64,000 nucleotides of DNA from Methylotenera sp. (GCA_030693535.1 JAUYAL010000032.1:1-64000), one strand, 5' to 3'. Shown: positions 27,462 through 38,264, numbered from the stretch's first letter. The notes: a model not told the origin generated them from the sequence alone. Program-made: numbers and translations.

Positions 27462-28820
27462 CTATTTAACCAAGCCGAATAAATATAGAAAGACTGCTGC
27501 GATTGCAATTGGCGCGATGATGTTATTAGCAATTTTCCATAATCCGAAGGCTTTGTCATGCAAATTTAACTCTTCTTGAGCATGGTTCTTTTTCATGAAA
27601 TAACCTGTAAAAATAGCCATTAATAAACCGCCAAGTGGTAATAAAATAGTGGATGTTAACTTGTCCAGTGTCTCAAAAATATTAAGCCCAAATACAATTC
27701 TTACTTCTTTCCATTCATTAAAAGATAACACCACTGCAACACCAAGCAACCAAACAGCTAACCCTAGTGCCCATGATGCATTGTGACGTTTTATTTTGGT
27801 ATTTTCTACAATCCAGGCAATGGCTGGCTCGACCAATGAAATAGAAGATGTCCAAGCTGCAAAAGCGACTAATATAAAAAATAGCATGCCGATAAAACTG
27901 CCTGCTGGCATATGACCAAAAGCAATTGGTAAGGTTTGAAATATCAACCCAGGTCCTGCATTAGGCGCTAGGTGATTTGCAAATACCAGTGAATAAATGG
28001 CTAATCCTACTAAAAGGCCGAGCATGGTATCTGCTAACGCAATGTAAATTGTGGTTCGAGCAATGGAAACATTGCGCTGTAAGTATGAGCCGTACACCAT
28101 TACCGAACCCATACCTAAGCTGAGTGAGAAGAAAGCGTGACCTAGAGCCGACAAAACTGCAACGGGTGTAATTTTTGAAAAGTCAGGTTTGAACATAAAT
28201 TGAAGGGCAGCATGCATATCGCCTACTGACATGCTGTAACCTAACAACACCAATAAGATAGCAAATAAAGAGGGAATTAAGATATTGTTGGCTTTTTCTA
28301 ACCCCGAGTTAACGCCATGTGCCACAACGCTCATAGTCATGAACATAAAGACAGTATGCCAAAATAATAATTTAAACGGGGAGGCTAGCAAGTCATCAAA
28401 ATTAGCAGTGGATTGCTGTGCTGTGATTTGGTTGAAGGTTCCAGTTGCAGCCTCGGAAATGTAAGCAAGCACCCAGCCGCCAATCACGCTGTAGAAACCC
28501 AAAATCAGCAATCCTGTCAGCATGCCCATGCCACCTAGATATTTCCAAGCTTCTGATTTGTTTGCTTCAGTGGCGAGTGCTTGCATGCCATCAAGTGGAT
28601 TTTTTTGTGCACGCCGGCCTAGTAATATTTCAGTCATCATTAGCGGAATGCCAACCAATAAAATACACGCAATAAATACAATTACAAATGCGCTACCACC
28701 ATTAACGCCTATCATATAAGGCAATTTCCAAATATTACCCAAGCCAATCGCCGAGCCAGCCGTGGCTAGCATAAAAGTCCAGCGACTATTCCAATGACTG
28801 CGGTGCGGAGAATGGTTCAT
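27462..28820 (-). CDS. Sodium-dependent transporter, neurotransmitter:sodium symporter (NSS/SNF) family
   Basis: NSS proteins import amino acids or related solutes with Na+. The 452-residue protein has about 11 membrane segments and the TM1 signature WTFMLATAGSAIGLGNIWKL, whose unwound helix forms the Na+ and substrate site. The exact substrate is not evident. It is 12 bases downstream of the AGCS symporter gene and probably cotranscribed, giving a two-transporter operon for Na+-coupled amino-acid uptake. Confidence 0.9.
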   Translation of the reverse strand: MNHSPHRSHWNSRWTFMLATAGSAIGLGNIWKLPYMIGVNGGSAFVIVFIACILLVGIPLMMTEILLGRRAQKNPLDGMQALATEANKSEAWKYLGGMGMLTGLLILGFYSVIGGWVLAYISEAATGTFNQITAQQSTANFDDLLASPFKLLFWHTVFMFMTMSVVAHGVNSGLEKANNILIPSLFAILLVLLGYSMSVGDMHAALQFMFKPDFSKITPVAVLSALGHAFFSLSLGMGSVMVYGSYLQRNVSIARTTIYIALADTMLGLLVGLAIYSLVFANHLAPNAGPGLIFQTLPIAFGHMPAGSFIGMLFFILVAFAAWTSSISLVEPAIAWIVENTKIKRHNASWALGLAVWLLGVAVVLSFNEWKEVRIVFGLNIFETLDKLTSTILLPLGGLLMAIFTGYFMKKNHAQEELNLHDKAFGLWKIANNIIAPIAIAAVFLYLFGLVK

Positions 28821-28832
28821 TGCATTTAATCG

Positions 28833-30161
28833 TTAATGTTTTTCGCTAAAGAATCGATCGGTTTCAGCTTTAACCACTTTGGCTAATAACAACAAACCAA
28901 TCAAGTTTGGAATTGCCATCATACCGTTCATGAGGTCGGAGAAATTCCAAACTAGTTCTAGGCTCATTGTCGCACCTACAATGACTGCCGCTGTAAAGAA
29001 TACGCGATAAATTGCAATGGATTTTGACCCAAATAGATATTCTATGGCTTTTTCACCATAATAGTTCCAGCCAATTAATGTAGAGTAAGCAAATAATGCA
29101 GTTGAAATGGCAACAATTATTTTACCTGTATGGCCTAATGTTTCTGCCATGCTTGCGCTGGTCAGTTCGCTTGCACTTACGCCAAGTGTCCAAGAGTTCG
29201 CCGTAAGAATAACTAGTGCGGTCATAGTACAAACAACTAAGGTGTCAATAAAGGTTTGTGTCATGCTCACTAATGCCTGCTTTACAGGGTCGCTAGTACG
29301 CGCTGCCGCGGCTGCGATAGGAGCAGAACCTAGGCCGGACTCATTTGAGAATACGCCGCGCGCAATACCATAACGCATGGCTGCGGCAATGGTGGCGCCA
29401 GCAAAGCCACCTGTGGCTGATGCTGGGCTAAATGCACTGGAGAAAATCAATCCAAAAGCCTGTGGAATTTGATTAGCATGAATAAATAAAACGACCAGTG
29501 AAGTGCTGACATAGCCAACAATCATAAATGGTACTAAAAATGATGTAAATTTACCGATAGATTTAATGCCGCCAAGGATGACCGCGCCAGTAAGTATCAT
29601 GAGTACCCAACCAGTAATATGGGGTGCGATATTAAATGTAGACTCAAAAATTTTAGCTGTAGCATTGGCTTGCGTCATGTTGCCAATACCAAATGCTGCG
29701 CAAGCAGTAAAAACAGCGAACAGCGTACCCAGCCAAGGTAGCCCCGCGCCTTTGGCAAGGTAATACATAGGGCCACCACGCATACCGTGCGGACCTTTTT
29801 CTCTATATTTCATGGCCAATACGGCTTCAGAATATTTAGTCGCCATGCCAACCAAACCCGTCATCCACATCCAAAATACTGCACCAGGGCCGCCTAGTGT
29901 AATTGCGGTAGCAACACCAACGATATTTCCGATGCCCACGGTTGCTGCAAGCGCAGTCATTAATGCAGCAAAATGTGAGATGTCGCCTTCATGATGATGG
30001 TCTTTGCGGAAGATAAGTTTGAAAGCTAATGGCAAGGCACGAAACTGCATGCCTTTTAGCAATATGGTGAGGTAAAGACCAGTACCAACCAGCAATGTTA
30101 ACATTGGTGGCCCCCATATCCAGCCGGAAAGGGTTGCGATGATAGACTCGAATGTTTGCAT
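28833..30161 (-). CDS. Alanine/glycine:cation symporter (AGCS family)
   Basis: AGCS proteins take up alanine or glycine with Na+ or H+. The 442-residue product has about ten membrane segments with family motifs GPGAVFWMWMTGLVGMATKY, GGPMYYLAKGAGLPW and RGVFSNESGLGSAPIAAAAA. It is first of the two transporter genes. A pair of TTACGTAA palindromes lies 60-82 bases before its start and may be a regulator site. Confidence 0.92.
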   Translation of the reverse strand: MQTFESIIATLSGWIWGPPMLTLLVGTGLYLTILLKGMQFRALPLAFKLIFRKDHHHEGDISHFAALMTALAATVGIGNIVGVATAITLGGPGAVFWMWMTGLVGMATKYSEAVLAMKYREKGPHGMRGGPMYYLAKGAGLPWLGTLFAVFTACAAFGIGNMTQANATAKIFESTFNIAPHITGWVLMILTGAVILGGIKSIGKFTSFLVPFMIVGYVSTSLVVLFIHANQIPQAFGLIFSSAFSPASATGGFAGATIAAAMRYGIARGVFSNESGLGSAPIAAAAARTSDPVKQALVSMTQTFIDTLVVCTMTALVILTANSWTLGVSASELTSASMAETLGHTGKIIVAISTALFAYSTLIGWNYYGEKAIEYLFGSKSIAIYRVFFTAAVIVGATMSLELVWNFSDLMNGMMAIPNLIGLLLLAKVVKAETDRFFSEKH

Positions 30162-30220
30162 ACAGATTACCTGTAAATGTAGTTAAGCTAGATTATAGAC
30201 ATAAACTCATTGTTGTGAAT

Positions 30221-30243
30221 GTTACGTAAACTGTGTTACGTAA
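30221..30243 (-). promoter_or_regulatory. Paired TTACGTAA palindromes upstream of the AGCS gene
   Basis: GTTACGTAA occurs twice, at 30221-30229 and 30235-30243, in the 98-base gap between apeB and the AGCS gene. Each holds the 8-base palindrome TTACGTAA and the two centres are 14 bases apart. Position just upstream of the transporter operon suggests an operator for a dimeric regulator, which is not identified. Confidence 0.4.
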
Positions 30244-30259
30244 GCTGACGGCCCAATGA

Positions 30260-31567
30260 CTAACTATTAAAATGTGCTTTTAATGCGGCAATCATGTAGC
30301 CGTGGTCTAGTACTCCAGCGCTTTCGCGTATGCTGTGCATCGCCCACATGGGGTTCCCCACATCTACACTCGCTACTCCAAGTTGTGCAGCCAATATCGG
30401 GCCAATTGTACTGCCACAGCCTAAATCAGTGCGGTGAGCGTATTGTTGATAAGGCACATCTACATTTTTACAAAGCTGAATAAATCGTGCGGCAGTCTCT
30501 GCATTACTGCTATAGCGTTGATTAGCATTGGTTTTAATCACGGGCCCTTGGTTGACAAGTGTGTGGTGGCAGGGCTCATAGCTGCTTGTGTGGTTAGGGT
30601 GGTAGGCATGCGCCATATCTGCGCTAATAAAAAAGCTATTAGCTAGTGCACGCAAACGGTCTTCTACGCCTGTGCCCGTTGAGGTGCAGATGCGCGTAAT
30701 CAGATCACTCATAAAGCTTCCGCTTGCGCCAGTTGCACTTTCACTGCCTACTTCTTCGTGGTCAAATAGGGCGCAAATGCAAGTGCTATCAGGATTTTTA
30801 TTGCTTAACAAGGCGCTTATCGCGGCATGGCAAGACGCCAGGTTATCTAGCTGGCTGTTAGCGATGAATTCCTCATTTAAGCCCCAAAAGCAGCCTTTTT
30901 GCGTGTCGTAAACGTTTAAATCCCAGGTGATAATGTCCGTAGCTTCTACGTTTAATTGTTTTGCAAGCGTGTTGGTTAGTTGTGATTGTGCCTCAGAAGA
31001 GTTGGCAGAAAAACCAAAAATTAGCGGCAAGCCAGTTTGCTTGTTCAGCACTAATCCTTTGTCATTCACTTCACGGTTCATGTGAATGGCAAGGTTAGGC
31101 AAGCGCACAATGGAACTATTAAATTGCACATGGTGAGCCATGTGTGTTTCGCCATCGCGCACTATCACGCGCCCAGCTAGGCTTAGGTCGCGGTCGGTAA
31201 AAGTCGCTAAAATAGGGCCACCGTACACTTCAACGCCAAGTTGAGAAATGCCTTGACTGCTAAATGCCGCTTTAGGTTTTAAGCGTAGGCCAGGTGAATC
31301 TGTATGAGCGCCGACAATACGAAAACCAGACTCGGCTAGGCCTTTGTTACCAACGACAAAAGCAACAATTGAAGCGCCATCACGCACCACAAAATAACGG
31401 CCATTCTTTTTAAACTGCCATGGTTGATTTTCTATGAGCGACTTAAAACCATGTTCTTTTAATAACTTCGTCACGCTTTCAACCGCATGCCAAGGGCTAG
31501 GGCTGGCATCAATAAAATTGAGCAAATCTTGTGCTTGAGCTTTAACTTCTTGAGAAATTTTTGTCAT
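30260..31567 (-). CDS. apeB: M18 family aminopeptidase
   Basis: M18 enzymes are cytosolic dinuclear-zinc aminopeptidases that remove acidic or other N-terminal residues from peptides. The 435-residue protein shows the metal-site motifs AHTDSPGLRLKPK, DHEEVGSESATGASG and HTDLGCGSTIGPI, and has normal length. It follows hemF by 25 bases on the minus strand, so it probably belongs to the same transcript. The symbol follows the usual bacterial M18 naming. Confidence 0.92.
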   Translation of the reverse strand: MTKISQEVKAQAQDLLNFIDASPSPWHAVESVTKLLKEHGFKSLIENQPWQFKKNGRYFVVRDGASIVAFVVGNKGLAESGFRIVGAHTDSPGLRLKPKAAFSSQGISQLGVEVYGGPILATFTDRDLSLAGRVIVRDGETHMAHHVQFNSSIVRLPNLAIHMNREVNDKGLVLNKQTGLPLIFGFSANSSEAQSQLTNTLAKQLNVEATDIITWDLNVYDTQKGCFWGLNEEFIANSQLDNLASCHAAISALLSNKNPDSTCICALFDHEEVGSESATGASGSFMSDLITRICTSTGTGVEDRLRALANSFFISADMAHAYHPNHTSSYEPCHHTLVNQGPVIKTNANQRYSSNAETAARFIQLCKNVDVPYQQYAHRTDLGCGSTIGPILAAQLGVASVDVGNPMWAMHSIRESAGVLDHGYMIAALKAHFNS

Positions 31568-31592
31568 GGGTCATCACATGGTTAATCATCAA

Positions 31593-32534
31593 TTAAGTGA
31601 TTGCGAGCCAATCTTTATCGATTAAAAAATCTGTGTATAACTTGGCTTCTGGACTACTAGCTTCTGGTTTCCAGTCGTAACGCCATTTCACTATAGGCGG
31701 CATTGAAAGAAGAATAGACTCTGTGCGTCCATTAGACTGTAAGCCAAAAATAGTGCCACGGTCATAAACTAAATTGAACTCGACATAACGTCCGCGGCGA
31801 TAGGCTTGGAAATCTCGTTCACGCTCGCCGTAGGGTGTTTCTTTGCGGCGCTGAACGATAGGTAAGTATGCGAGTAAGAAAGCATCTCCCACAGCACGAT
31901 GAAAATCAAAAGTGCGCTCAAAACCTAGCTCGTTAAAGTCATCATAAAAAATGCCACCAATGCCACGCGGTTCTTTGCGATGCTTTAAGTAGAAGTATTC
32001 ATCACATTCTTTTTTGAATCTTGGGTAATAACTAGTATCAAAAGCATCTAATGCCGTTTTGTTGGTGCGGTGAAAGTGTTCTGCATCTTCTTCAAAACCG
32101 TAGTAGGGCGTTAAATCCATACCGCCGCCAAACCACCAAATATCTTGCTCGGACTCATTTTGTGCTTTAGCTATAAAAAAGCGGACGTTCATGTGTACGG
32201 TTGGAATATATGGGTTACGTGGGTGAAAGACTAAGGATACACCCATGGCTTCCCAAGGGCGCCCCGCCGCTTCAGGGTGAGCCACGCTGGCTGCAGGTGG
32301 CAATTTGTTACCTAGTACATGTGAGAAACCAACGCCAGCACGCTCAAATACATTACCTTCTTCGAGTAAACAGGAGTTTCCACCGCCACCTTCAGGTCGT
32401 TGCCAGCTATCTTGAAGAAAAGTTTTGCCATCTACCAATTCAATGGCTTCTACAATTTTTGCCTGTAAGTTTTGCAGGTAACGATAGATGTTGCTAGTGT
32501 TTATATTGCTTTTATTAATGTTGGCAGTATTCAT
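31593..32534 (-). CDS. hemF: Oxygen-dependent coproporphyrinogen III oxidase
   Basis: HemF converts coproporphyrinogen III to protoporphyrinogen IX in haem synthesis using O2. The 313-residue protein contains the family signatures [33 protein letters not shown] and [13 protein letters not shown]. It starts 3 bases after the purD stop, indicating a tightly coupled purD-hemF arrangement. Presence of HemF fits an aerobic organism. Confidence 0.96.
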   Translation of the reverse strand: MNTANINKSNINTSNIYRYLQNLQAKIVEAIELVDGKTFLQDSWQRPEGGGGNSCLLEEGNVFERAGVGFSHVLGNKLPPAASVAHPEAAGRPWEAMGVSLVFHPRNPYIPTVHMNVRFFIAKAQNESEQDIWWFGGGMDLTPYYGFEEDAEHFHRTNKTALDAFDTSYYPRFKKECDEYFYLKHRKEPRGIGGIFYDDFNELGFERTFDFHRAVGDAFLLAYLPIVQRRKETPYGERERDFQAYRRGRYVEFNLVYDRGTIFGLQSNGRTESILLSMPPIVKWRYDWKPEASSPEAKLYTDFLIDKDWLAIT

Positions 32535-32537
32535 GAA

Positions 32538-33806
32538 TCAACCTTTAATAGCGCGATAACCAATATCGGTGCGGTATTGTGCGCCATTAAATTTGATTTC
32601 ATCTACAATTTTATAAGCCTGCTGGTGTGCAAATTTTACTGTTTCACCTAATGCCGTCACGCATAACACACGACCGCCGCTCGTTAATGCTTTGCCGTCT
32701 TTAAGTGTTGTGCCAGCGTGAAATACATGCGCATCCACTAAATTTGTTGGTAAGCCGGTAATTTCATCACCAATCCTTGGTGTATCTGGATAATTAGCTG
32801 AAGCCATCACAACTCCTAGCGCTGTGCGCCTATCCCATTCGGTTTCGGCTTGATCCAAGCTACCATTTACTGCATGTTCTGCTAATGAAACAAAGTCGGT
32901 TTTTAGGCGTAGCATAATGGGCTGCGTTTCTGGGTCGCCCATGCGGCAATTAAATTCTAAAGTCTTAACGCCACCATCCGGCGAAATCATCAAGCCCGCA
33001 TATAAAAAGCCAGTGTAAGGAATGCCATCTTTCGCCATACCCTCAACTGTTGGGCGAATAATTTCGCGCATTACTTTTGCATGAATCTCTGGCGTGACTA
33101 CTGGCGCTGGTGAATATGCACCCATGCCACCAGTGTTTGGACCTTGGTCAGCATCTTGTAAACGCTTATGATCTTGGCTAGTTGCAAGCGCCAATATATT
33201 TTTGCCATCAACCATCACAATAAAACTGGCTTCTTCACCCGTTAAAAACTCTTCAATCACCACGCGGGCGCCGGCACTGCCTAATTTGTTGTCAGATAAC
33301 ATAGCATCAATTGCGGCATGCGCCTCACCATCCGTCATAGCAACAACTACGCCTTTACCAGCGGCTAGGCCATCAGCCTTAATGACAATCGGTGAACCTT
33401 CCGCAGTAACATAGTCGTGCGCAAGTTTAGCATCGGTAAAAGTGGCATAAGCTGCAGTAGGAATATTGTGACGCACCATGAACGCTTTGGCGAAATCCTT
33501 TGAGCTTTCTAATTGTGCTGCGGCCTTAGTTGGGCCAAAAATTTTTAGACCATTGGCTCGAAATACATCGACTACACCTTGTGATAACGGCGCTTCTGGT
33601 CCAACAACGGTTAGTTGAATTTGCTCTTTTTGCGCAAACTCGAGTAGATCTTGTACGTCAGTAATTGGTACGTTTGTCATGTCAGGGTTGAGAGCGGTGC
33701 CTGCGTTACCAGGTGCTACATAGACGCGGCTAACTTCTTTATTTTGCGCAATTTTCCAGGCAAGTGCGTGTTCGCGACCGCCATTGCCAATAACCATTAT
33801 TTTCAT
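32538..33806 (-). CDS. purD: Phosphoribosylamine-glycine ligase (GAR synthetase)
   Basis: PurD joins glycine to 5-phosphoribosylamine with ATP, the second step of purine synthesis. The 422-residue ATP-grasp protein has the N-terminal VIGNGGREHALAWK, the ATP-grasp region SPIVIKADGLAAGKGVVVA and LEFNCRMGDPETQPIM. It lies 33 bases after purH on the same strand, so the two purine genes share an operon. Confidence 0.97.
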   Translation of the reverse strand: MKIMVIGNGGREHALAWKIAQNKEVSRVYVAPGNAGTALNPDMTNVPITDVQDLLEFAQKEQIQLTVVGPEAPLSQGVVDVFRANGLKIFGPTKAAAQLESSKDFAKAFMVRHNIPTAAYATFTDAKLAHDYVTAEGSPIVIKADGLAAGKGVVVAMTDGEAHAAIDAMLSDNKLGSAGARVVIEEFLTGEEASFIVMVDGKNILALATSQDHKRLQDADQGPNTGGMGAYSPAPVVTPEIHAKVMREIIRPTVEGMAKDGIPYTGFLYAGLMISPDGGVKTLEFNCRMGDPETQPIMLRLKTDFVSLAEHAVNGSLDQAETEWDRRTALGVVMASANYPDTPRIGDEITGLPTNLVDAHVFHAGTTLKDGKALTSGGRVLCVTALGETVKFAHQQAYKIVDEIKFNGAQYRTDIGYRAIKG

Positions 33807-33839
33807 ATTGTTAGCTTTACCTTAAATGTTTATTCGTAA

Positions 33840-35447
33840 CTAGTGCCTGAAATGACGAATACTAGTCACTACCATCACCAAGCCATGTTCATCTGCCGCA
33901 TTGATGACCTCTTCATCACGCATACTGCCACCTGGATGGATCACGCAACTTGCGCCAGCTTCTGCCAGCGCATCAATACCATCGCGGAATGGGAAGAAGG
34001 CGTCAGATGCAACTACAGAATTTTGCAAGCTTAAGCCTGCATTTTGCGCTTTAATAATCGCGATTTTAGTGCTGTCAATACGACTCATTTGACCTGCTCC
34101 AACGCCTAATGTCATTTCATTGCCACAGAATACAATCGCGTTGGATTTCACATACTTCGCCACACGCCAAGCAAATAACATATCGGCCATTTGTTGAGGC
34201 GTGGGCTGTTTCTTGCTGATGATTCTTAAGTCGGATTGGCTGATTTCATGGTTGTCTGCAGTTTGAATAAGTAAGCCTGAACCTACACGCTTGCTTTCAT
34301 GAGAGTTACGACCTTGTTCCCAAGAGGTTGCTCCGCCAGTAGGCAATGCGATTTTAAGCACACGAACATTCGCTTTTGCAGCAAAAATTGCTAATGCATC
34401 AGCGGTGTAGTCAGGGGCAATCAGTACTTCAACAAACTGTTTACTGACGGCTTCTGCGGTAGCTTTATCAACGGCAGTGTTAAAAGCGATGATGCCGCCA
34501 AATGCGCTACTTGGGTCTGTTTGAAAAGCTTTTGAATAAGCATCTAATGCTGTTACACCAAGCGCTACCCCACATGGGTTGGCATGTTTTACGATGACAC
34601 AGGCGGTGCTGTCAAAACTTTTAACAGCTTCCCAAGCGGCATCGCCATCTGCAATATTGTTAAAGCTTAATTCTTTACCTTGCAATTGTTGCGCAGTCAC
34701 TAGTGAGCCAGGTGCTGGATATAAATCGCGATAAAAAGCCGCTTGTTGATGCGGGTTTTCGCCATAACGTAAATCTTGCACTTTAATAAAATTGGTATTA
34801 CTTTGCCCAGGAAACTGCAAAGACACAGGCTTGCTACTTGCTATGCTGGCATTATAGTCAATGGCAGATAGATAATTACTAATCGCAGCATCATATTGCG
34901 ATACGCGGTTGAAAGCGGCAACAGAAAGAGCAAAAGTGGTCGCTTCAGCAAGTATGCCACCAGTGCTTTGCAGTTCACTCACTGCAGCTGCATATTGGCT
35001 TGCGTCGGTTAATACGGCAACATCCTTCCAGTTTTTAGCGGCAGAACGCACCATAGCAGGTCCACCAATATCAATGTTTTCAATGGCGTCTTCCAGTGTG
35101 CAGTTTGGCTTAGCTACTGTCGCTTCAAAGGGATAAAGATTCACCACCACCATGTCAATATTTGGAATGTTGGCATCTTTCATCGCGGCAACATGCTCAG
35201 GCAAGTCGCGACGACCTAAAATTCCACCATGCACTTTAGGGTGAAGCGTTTTTACGCGGCCATCTAACATTTCAGTAAAGCCAGTGTAATCACTGACTTC
35301 AATGACTGTAATGTTGTTATCGCGTAATAGTTTTGCCGTGCCGCCAGTCGATAAGATTTCTACGTTTAATTTAGTTAACGCTTGTGCTAATTCTAGAATA
35401 CCTGATTTGTCTGAAACGCTGATAAGCGCACGTTTAATAGTTGCCAT
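33840..35447 (-). CDS. purH: Bifunctional AICAR transformylase / IMP cyclohydrolase
   Basis: PurH carries out the last two steps of IMP synthesis: formylation of AICAR by 10-formyl-tetrahydrofolate, then ring closure. The 535-residue protein has the N-terminal cyclohydrolase domain ([19 protein letters not shown] and [16 protein letters not shown]) and the transformylase domain with the catalytic [12 protein letters not shown]. It is followed by purD and preceded by fis. Confidence 0.97.
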   Translation of the reverse strand: MATIKRALISVSDKSGILELAQALTKLNVEILSTGGTAKLLRDNNITVIEVSDYTGFTEMLDGRVKTLHPKVHGGILGRRDLPEHVAAMKDANIPNIDMVVVNLYPFEATVAKPNCTLEDAIENIDIGGPAMVRSAAKNWKDVAVLTDASQYAAAVSELQSTGGILAEATTFALSVAAFNRVSQYDAAISNYLSAIDYNASIASSKPVSLQFPGQSNTNFIKVQDLRYGENPHQQAAFYRDLYPAPGSLVTAQQLQGKELSFNNIADGDAAWEAVKSFDSTACVIVKHANPCGVALGVTALDAYSKAFQTDPSSAFGGIIAFNTAVDKATAEAVSKQFVEVLIAPDYTADALAIFAAKANVRVLKIALPTGGATSWEQGRNSHESKRVGSGLLIQTADNHEISQSDLRIISKKQPTPQQMADMLFAWRVAKYVKSNAIVFCGNEMTLGVGAGQMSRIDSTKIAIIKAQNAGLSLQNSVVASDAFFPFRDGIDALAEAGASCVIHPGGSMRDEEVINAADEHGLVMVVTSIRHFRH

Positions 35448-35496
35448 TTGAAAGCTCTAAAGAAGAAAGTGGTTGGAGTTGAATGTTTTGTGCTGC

Positions 35497-35730
35497 TTAT
35501 TCGATCTTGTATTGCTGCATTTTTTTACGTAGGGTGTTGCGATTCATGCCTAGTATTTCTGCCGCTTTGCTTTGATTGCCACTTGCGTATTGCAGAGTGT
35601 ATTCAAGTAATGGCTTTTCAATACATGCTAATACCATGTCATATATGGCGTGCGGCGGTTCACCGTCTAAGTCTTTAAAGTATTGATCTAACGATAATGT
35701 TACGCTGTTAGCGAGTTCGCATTTATTCAT
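35497..35730 (-). CDS. fis: DNA-binding protein Fis
   Basis: Fis bends DNA and regulates growth-linked promoters, rRNA genes and recombination. The 77-residue product ends with the helix-turn-helix GNQSKAAEILGMNRNTLRKK, typical of Fis and NtrC C-termini, at the short length usual in betaproteobacteria (98 in E. coli). Its ATG overlaps the dusB stop by one base (TAATG), so it depends on dusB translation, the conserved dusB-fis arrangement. Confidence 0.95.
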   Translation of the reverse strand: MNKCELANSVTLSLDQYFKDLDGEPPHAIYDMVLACIEKPLLEYTLQYASGNQSKAAEILGMNRNTLRKKMQQYKIE

Positions 35731-36767
35731 TATGCCACCTTTAGAGTTAGATTATTAAAGTCGGTATTGTCTGTAGAGTCGTATTGCAAACGGTGATCGC
35801 GACTTTGCAGATGATCAAAGAACTCATCAATCGCGGTAAGCTGCAAATCAATTGTTTGCAGTGTGTTCATGTTATGGCGGAAGTTTGCAGAGTCTTTTAA
35901 GCCCTTGGTGTACCAAGAGATATGCTTGCGCGCCATGCGCATGCCAGTGAGCTCGCCATAAAAATCATATAAATCATGTAGGTGCTCTAACATGACAGCA
36001 CGAATTTCAGTTACTTCAGGCGGCGGTAAATGCTCGCCAGTTTTGATAAAGTGTTCAATTTCTCTGAATATCCAAGGTCTACCTTGTGCTGCACGGCCTA
36101 TCATCACCGCATCTGCGCCTGTGTATTCTAAAACAAATTTAGCTTTTTCTGGGGTGGTAATATCTCCATTGGCAATAAGCGGTATTTTGATGACCTGTTT
36201 TACCGATGCAATAGTGTCATATTCAGCATCGCCAGTGTACAAGCACGCACGAGTGCGACCATGCATAGCTAAGGCTTGAATGCCTAAGTCTTCTGCCATT
36301 TTTGCAATTTGTACTGCATTGCGGTTGTTTTTATCCCAACCAGTACGAATTTTCAAGGTAACAGGTACGTCAACGGCGTTCACTACAGCTCTTAAAATTT
36401 GCGCAACTAGTGGTTCATCTTTAAGCAAAGCAGAGCCTGCCATTACATTGCATATTTTTTTAGCAGGGCATCCCATATTGATGTCGATAATTTGCGCGCC
36501 GTTATCCACATTATGTCGCGCAGCGTCCGCCATCATTTGTGGATCTGCGCCAGCGATTTGCACTGAAATTGGGTCAACTTCACCTTTGTGATTGGCTCTG
36601 CGTAAGGTTTTCTCGCTGCCGTAAAGTAGAGAATTAGATGTCACCATTTCGCTAACAGCCAAACCCGCGCCCATTTTTTTACAAAGCTGGCGGAAAGGTC
36701 TATCCGTCACACCAGCCATTGGTGCGACAATCAGGTTATTCTTTAAAATGTGTGAGCCGATTTGCAT
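35730..36767 (-). CDS. dusB: tRNA-dihydrouridine synthase B
   Basis: DusB is a flavoenzyme that reduces specific uridines (position 17 in E. coli) in the tRNA D-loop. The 345-residue TIM-barrel protein has APMAGVTDRPFRQLCKKMGA, the catalytic cysteine in NMGCPAKKICNVMAGSALL, and IPLIANGDI plus DAVMIGRAAQGRPWIF for FMN binding. It is first of dusB-fis, and its end is coupled to fis. Confidence 0.96.
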   Translation of the reverse strand: MQIGSHILKNNLIVAPMAGVTDRPFRQLCKKMGAGLAVSEMVTSNSLLYGSEKTLRRANHKGEVDPISVQIAGADPQMMADAARHNVDNGAQIIDINMGCPAKKICNVMAGSALLKDEPLVAQILRAVVNAVDVPVTLKIRTGWDKNNRNAVQIAKMAEDLGIQALAMHGRTRACLYTGDAEYDTIASVKQVIKIPLIANGDITTPEKAKFVLEYTGADAVMIGRAAQGRPWIFREIEHFIKTGEHLPPPEVTEIRAVMLEHLHDLYDFYGELTGMRMARKHISWYTKGLKDSANFRHNMNTLQTIDLQLTAIDEFFDHLQSRDHRLQYDSTDNTDFNNLTLKVA

Positions 36768-36900
36768 TGATTTCTAATTTTTTTGCGCAAGTTGCCTATT
36801 TTATACGCAAATGTGATGTCGGAAAACTTAAATCTTCATCAAAGTAAAAGTTTGTATAATCATATTGGGCATAAAGCACTAGTCATTTGAAAGTATTGCT

Positions 36901-38169
36901 ATGGACATCAAAAAATCACCATCCACTACACACATCGCTTTTGCTAGTTTTATTGGCACGGCAATCGAGTTTTATGATTTTTACATTTACGCCATGGCGG
37001 CTGCGTTGGTTATTGGACAGGTGTTTTTCCCCGCGAGCGACCCCGCCGCACAATCTTTGAACGCTTTTCTCACCTTTGGCATCGCCTTTGTGGCGCGCCC
37101 TGTCGGGGCAATTTTGTTTGGGCATTTTGGTGATAAAGTCGGGCGCAAAGCCACGCTAGCTGCATCTTTGCTTGTCATGGGTATTTCAACTTTACTCATT
37201 GGCTTGCTACCAAGCTACGCCAGTTGGGGCGTTTGGGCGCCCATTTGTTTGTGCTTATTGCGCTTTGGGCAAGGCGTTGGCTTGGGTGGCGAGTGGGGCG
37301 GCGCGGCTTTGCTAGCAACCGAGCATGCGCCAGTGGGCAAGCGTGGGTGGTTTGGCATGTTTCCACAATTGGGGCCATCGGTTGGATTTTTGTTGGCTAC
37401 CTTAAGCTTTTTGGGATTATCACTTTGGTTAACTGAGCCAGAATTTAAAGCATGGGGTTGGCGTTTGCCGTTTATTGCCAGCAGTTTATTGGTGGTGGTT
37501 GGTTTATACGTGCGCTTTAAGCTGGCAGAAACGCCTGCCTTTGCACAAGCGCTGGCGCAACAAAGTACACACGCCATACCGCTCAAACCCTTATTAACGC
37601 ACCATCTGAAACCCATCCTTTTGGGCGCTTTGGCAATGGGTGTCTGCTATAATTTGTTTTATACTGCCACCGTATTTTGTTTGAGTTACGGCACGCAAAC
37701 GCTGGGCATTGCGCGGGCTGATTTTTTAAGCATGCTATGCGTGGCAGTGTTATTCATGACGATCGCAACGCCAATATCCGCTTGGCTTTCAGACCAGTTT
37801 GGAAGGCGACCTGTTTTGTTAATTGCCAGTGCGTTTGCCGTGCTAGCAGGCTTTACCTTAAACCCTTTAATAGCCAGCCAATCTGTTGTGCAAACCACCG
37901 TATTTTTAGCGCTAGCACTCTTTTTAATGGGTGCAACGTTTGCCCCCATGGGTGCCTTTTTGCCAGAGCAGTTTCCTGTTGCTGTGCGCTACACAGGGGC
38001 GGGGTTGGCGTATCAATTAGGCGGTATTTTAGGTGCATCTTTCGCGCCAAGTGTGTCGCAATTATTGGTGAATGCGGGCGGGTTACCGTGGGTAGGTTTT
38101 TATGTATCAGGTATGGCGACGTTAAGTTTTATTGCAGTATGGCTCATGCAAGAGACTGCCTCAAGCTAG
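36901..38169 (+). CDS. MFS transporter, metabolite:H+ symporter (MHS) family
   Basis: A 422-residue twelve-helix major-facilitator protein. The loop 2-3 signature GHFGDKVGRKATLAASLLVM and loop 8-9 WLSDQFGRRPVLL place it in the MHS group (ProP, KgtP and ShiA relatives), which take up organic acids or compatible solutes with protons. The substrate cannot be assigned. The gene is visibly more GC-rich than the neighbouring ribosomal region and stands alone, so it may have been acquired more recently; this is an impression, not a calculation. Confidence 0.88.
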   Translation: MDIKKSPSTTHIAFASFIGTAIEFYDFYIYAMAAALVIGQVFFPASDPAAQSLNAFLTFGIAFVARPVGAILFGHFGDKVGRKATLAASLLVMGISTLLIGLLPSYASWGVWAPICLCLLRFGQGVGLGGEWGGAALLATEHAPVGKRGWFGMFPQLGPSVGFLLATLSFLGLSLWLTEPEFKAWGWRLPFIASSLLVVVGLYVRFKLAETPAFAQALAQQSTHAIPLKPLLTHHLKPILLGALAMGVCYNLFYTATVFCLSYGTQTLGIARADFLSMLCVAVLFMTIATPISAWLSDQFGRRPVLLIASAFAVLAGFTLNPLIASQSVVQTTVFLALALFLMGATFAPMGAFLPEQFPVAVRYTGAGLAYQLGGILGASFAPSVSQLLVNAGGLPWVGFYVSGMATLSFIAVWLMQETASS

Positions 38170-38264
38170 CAAATTTTTTTTAAGCCTACTAAATCCACCC
38201 GAGAAAAAAGTTCTCTGCAACCTAGTATCCATGAGGTTCACAGTGGTTCTGTTACGAAGACATG

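Noticed and set aside
37215..38183. Long open frames on both strands overlapping the MFS gene
   Set aside because: They are shadows of a GC-richer gene; none has a recognisable domain.
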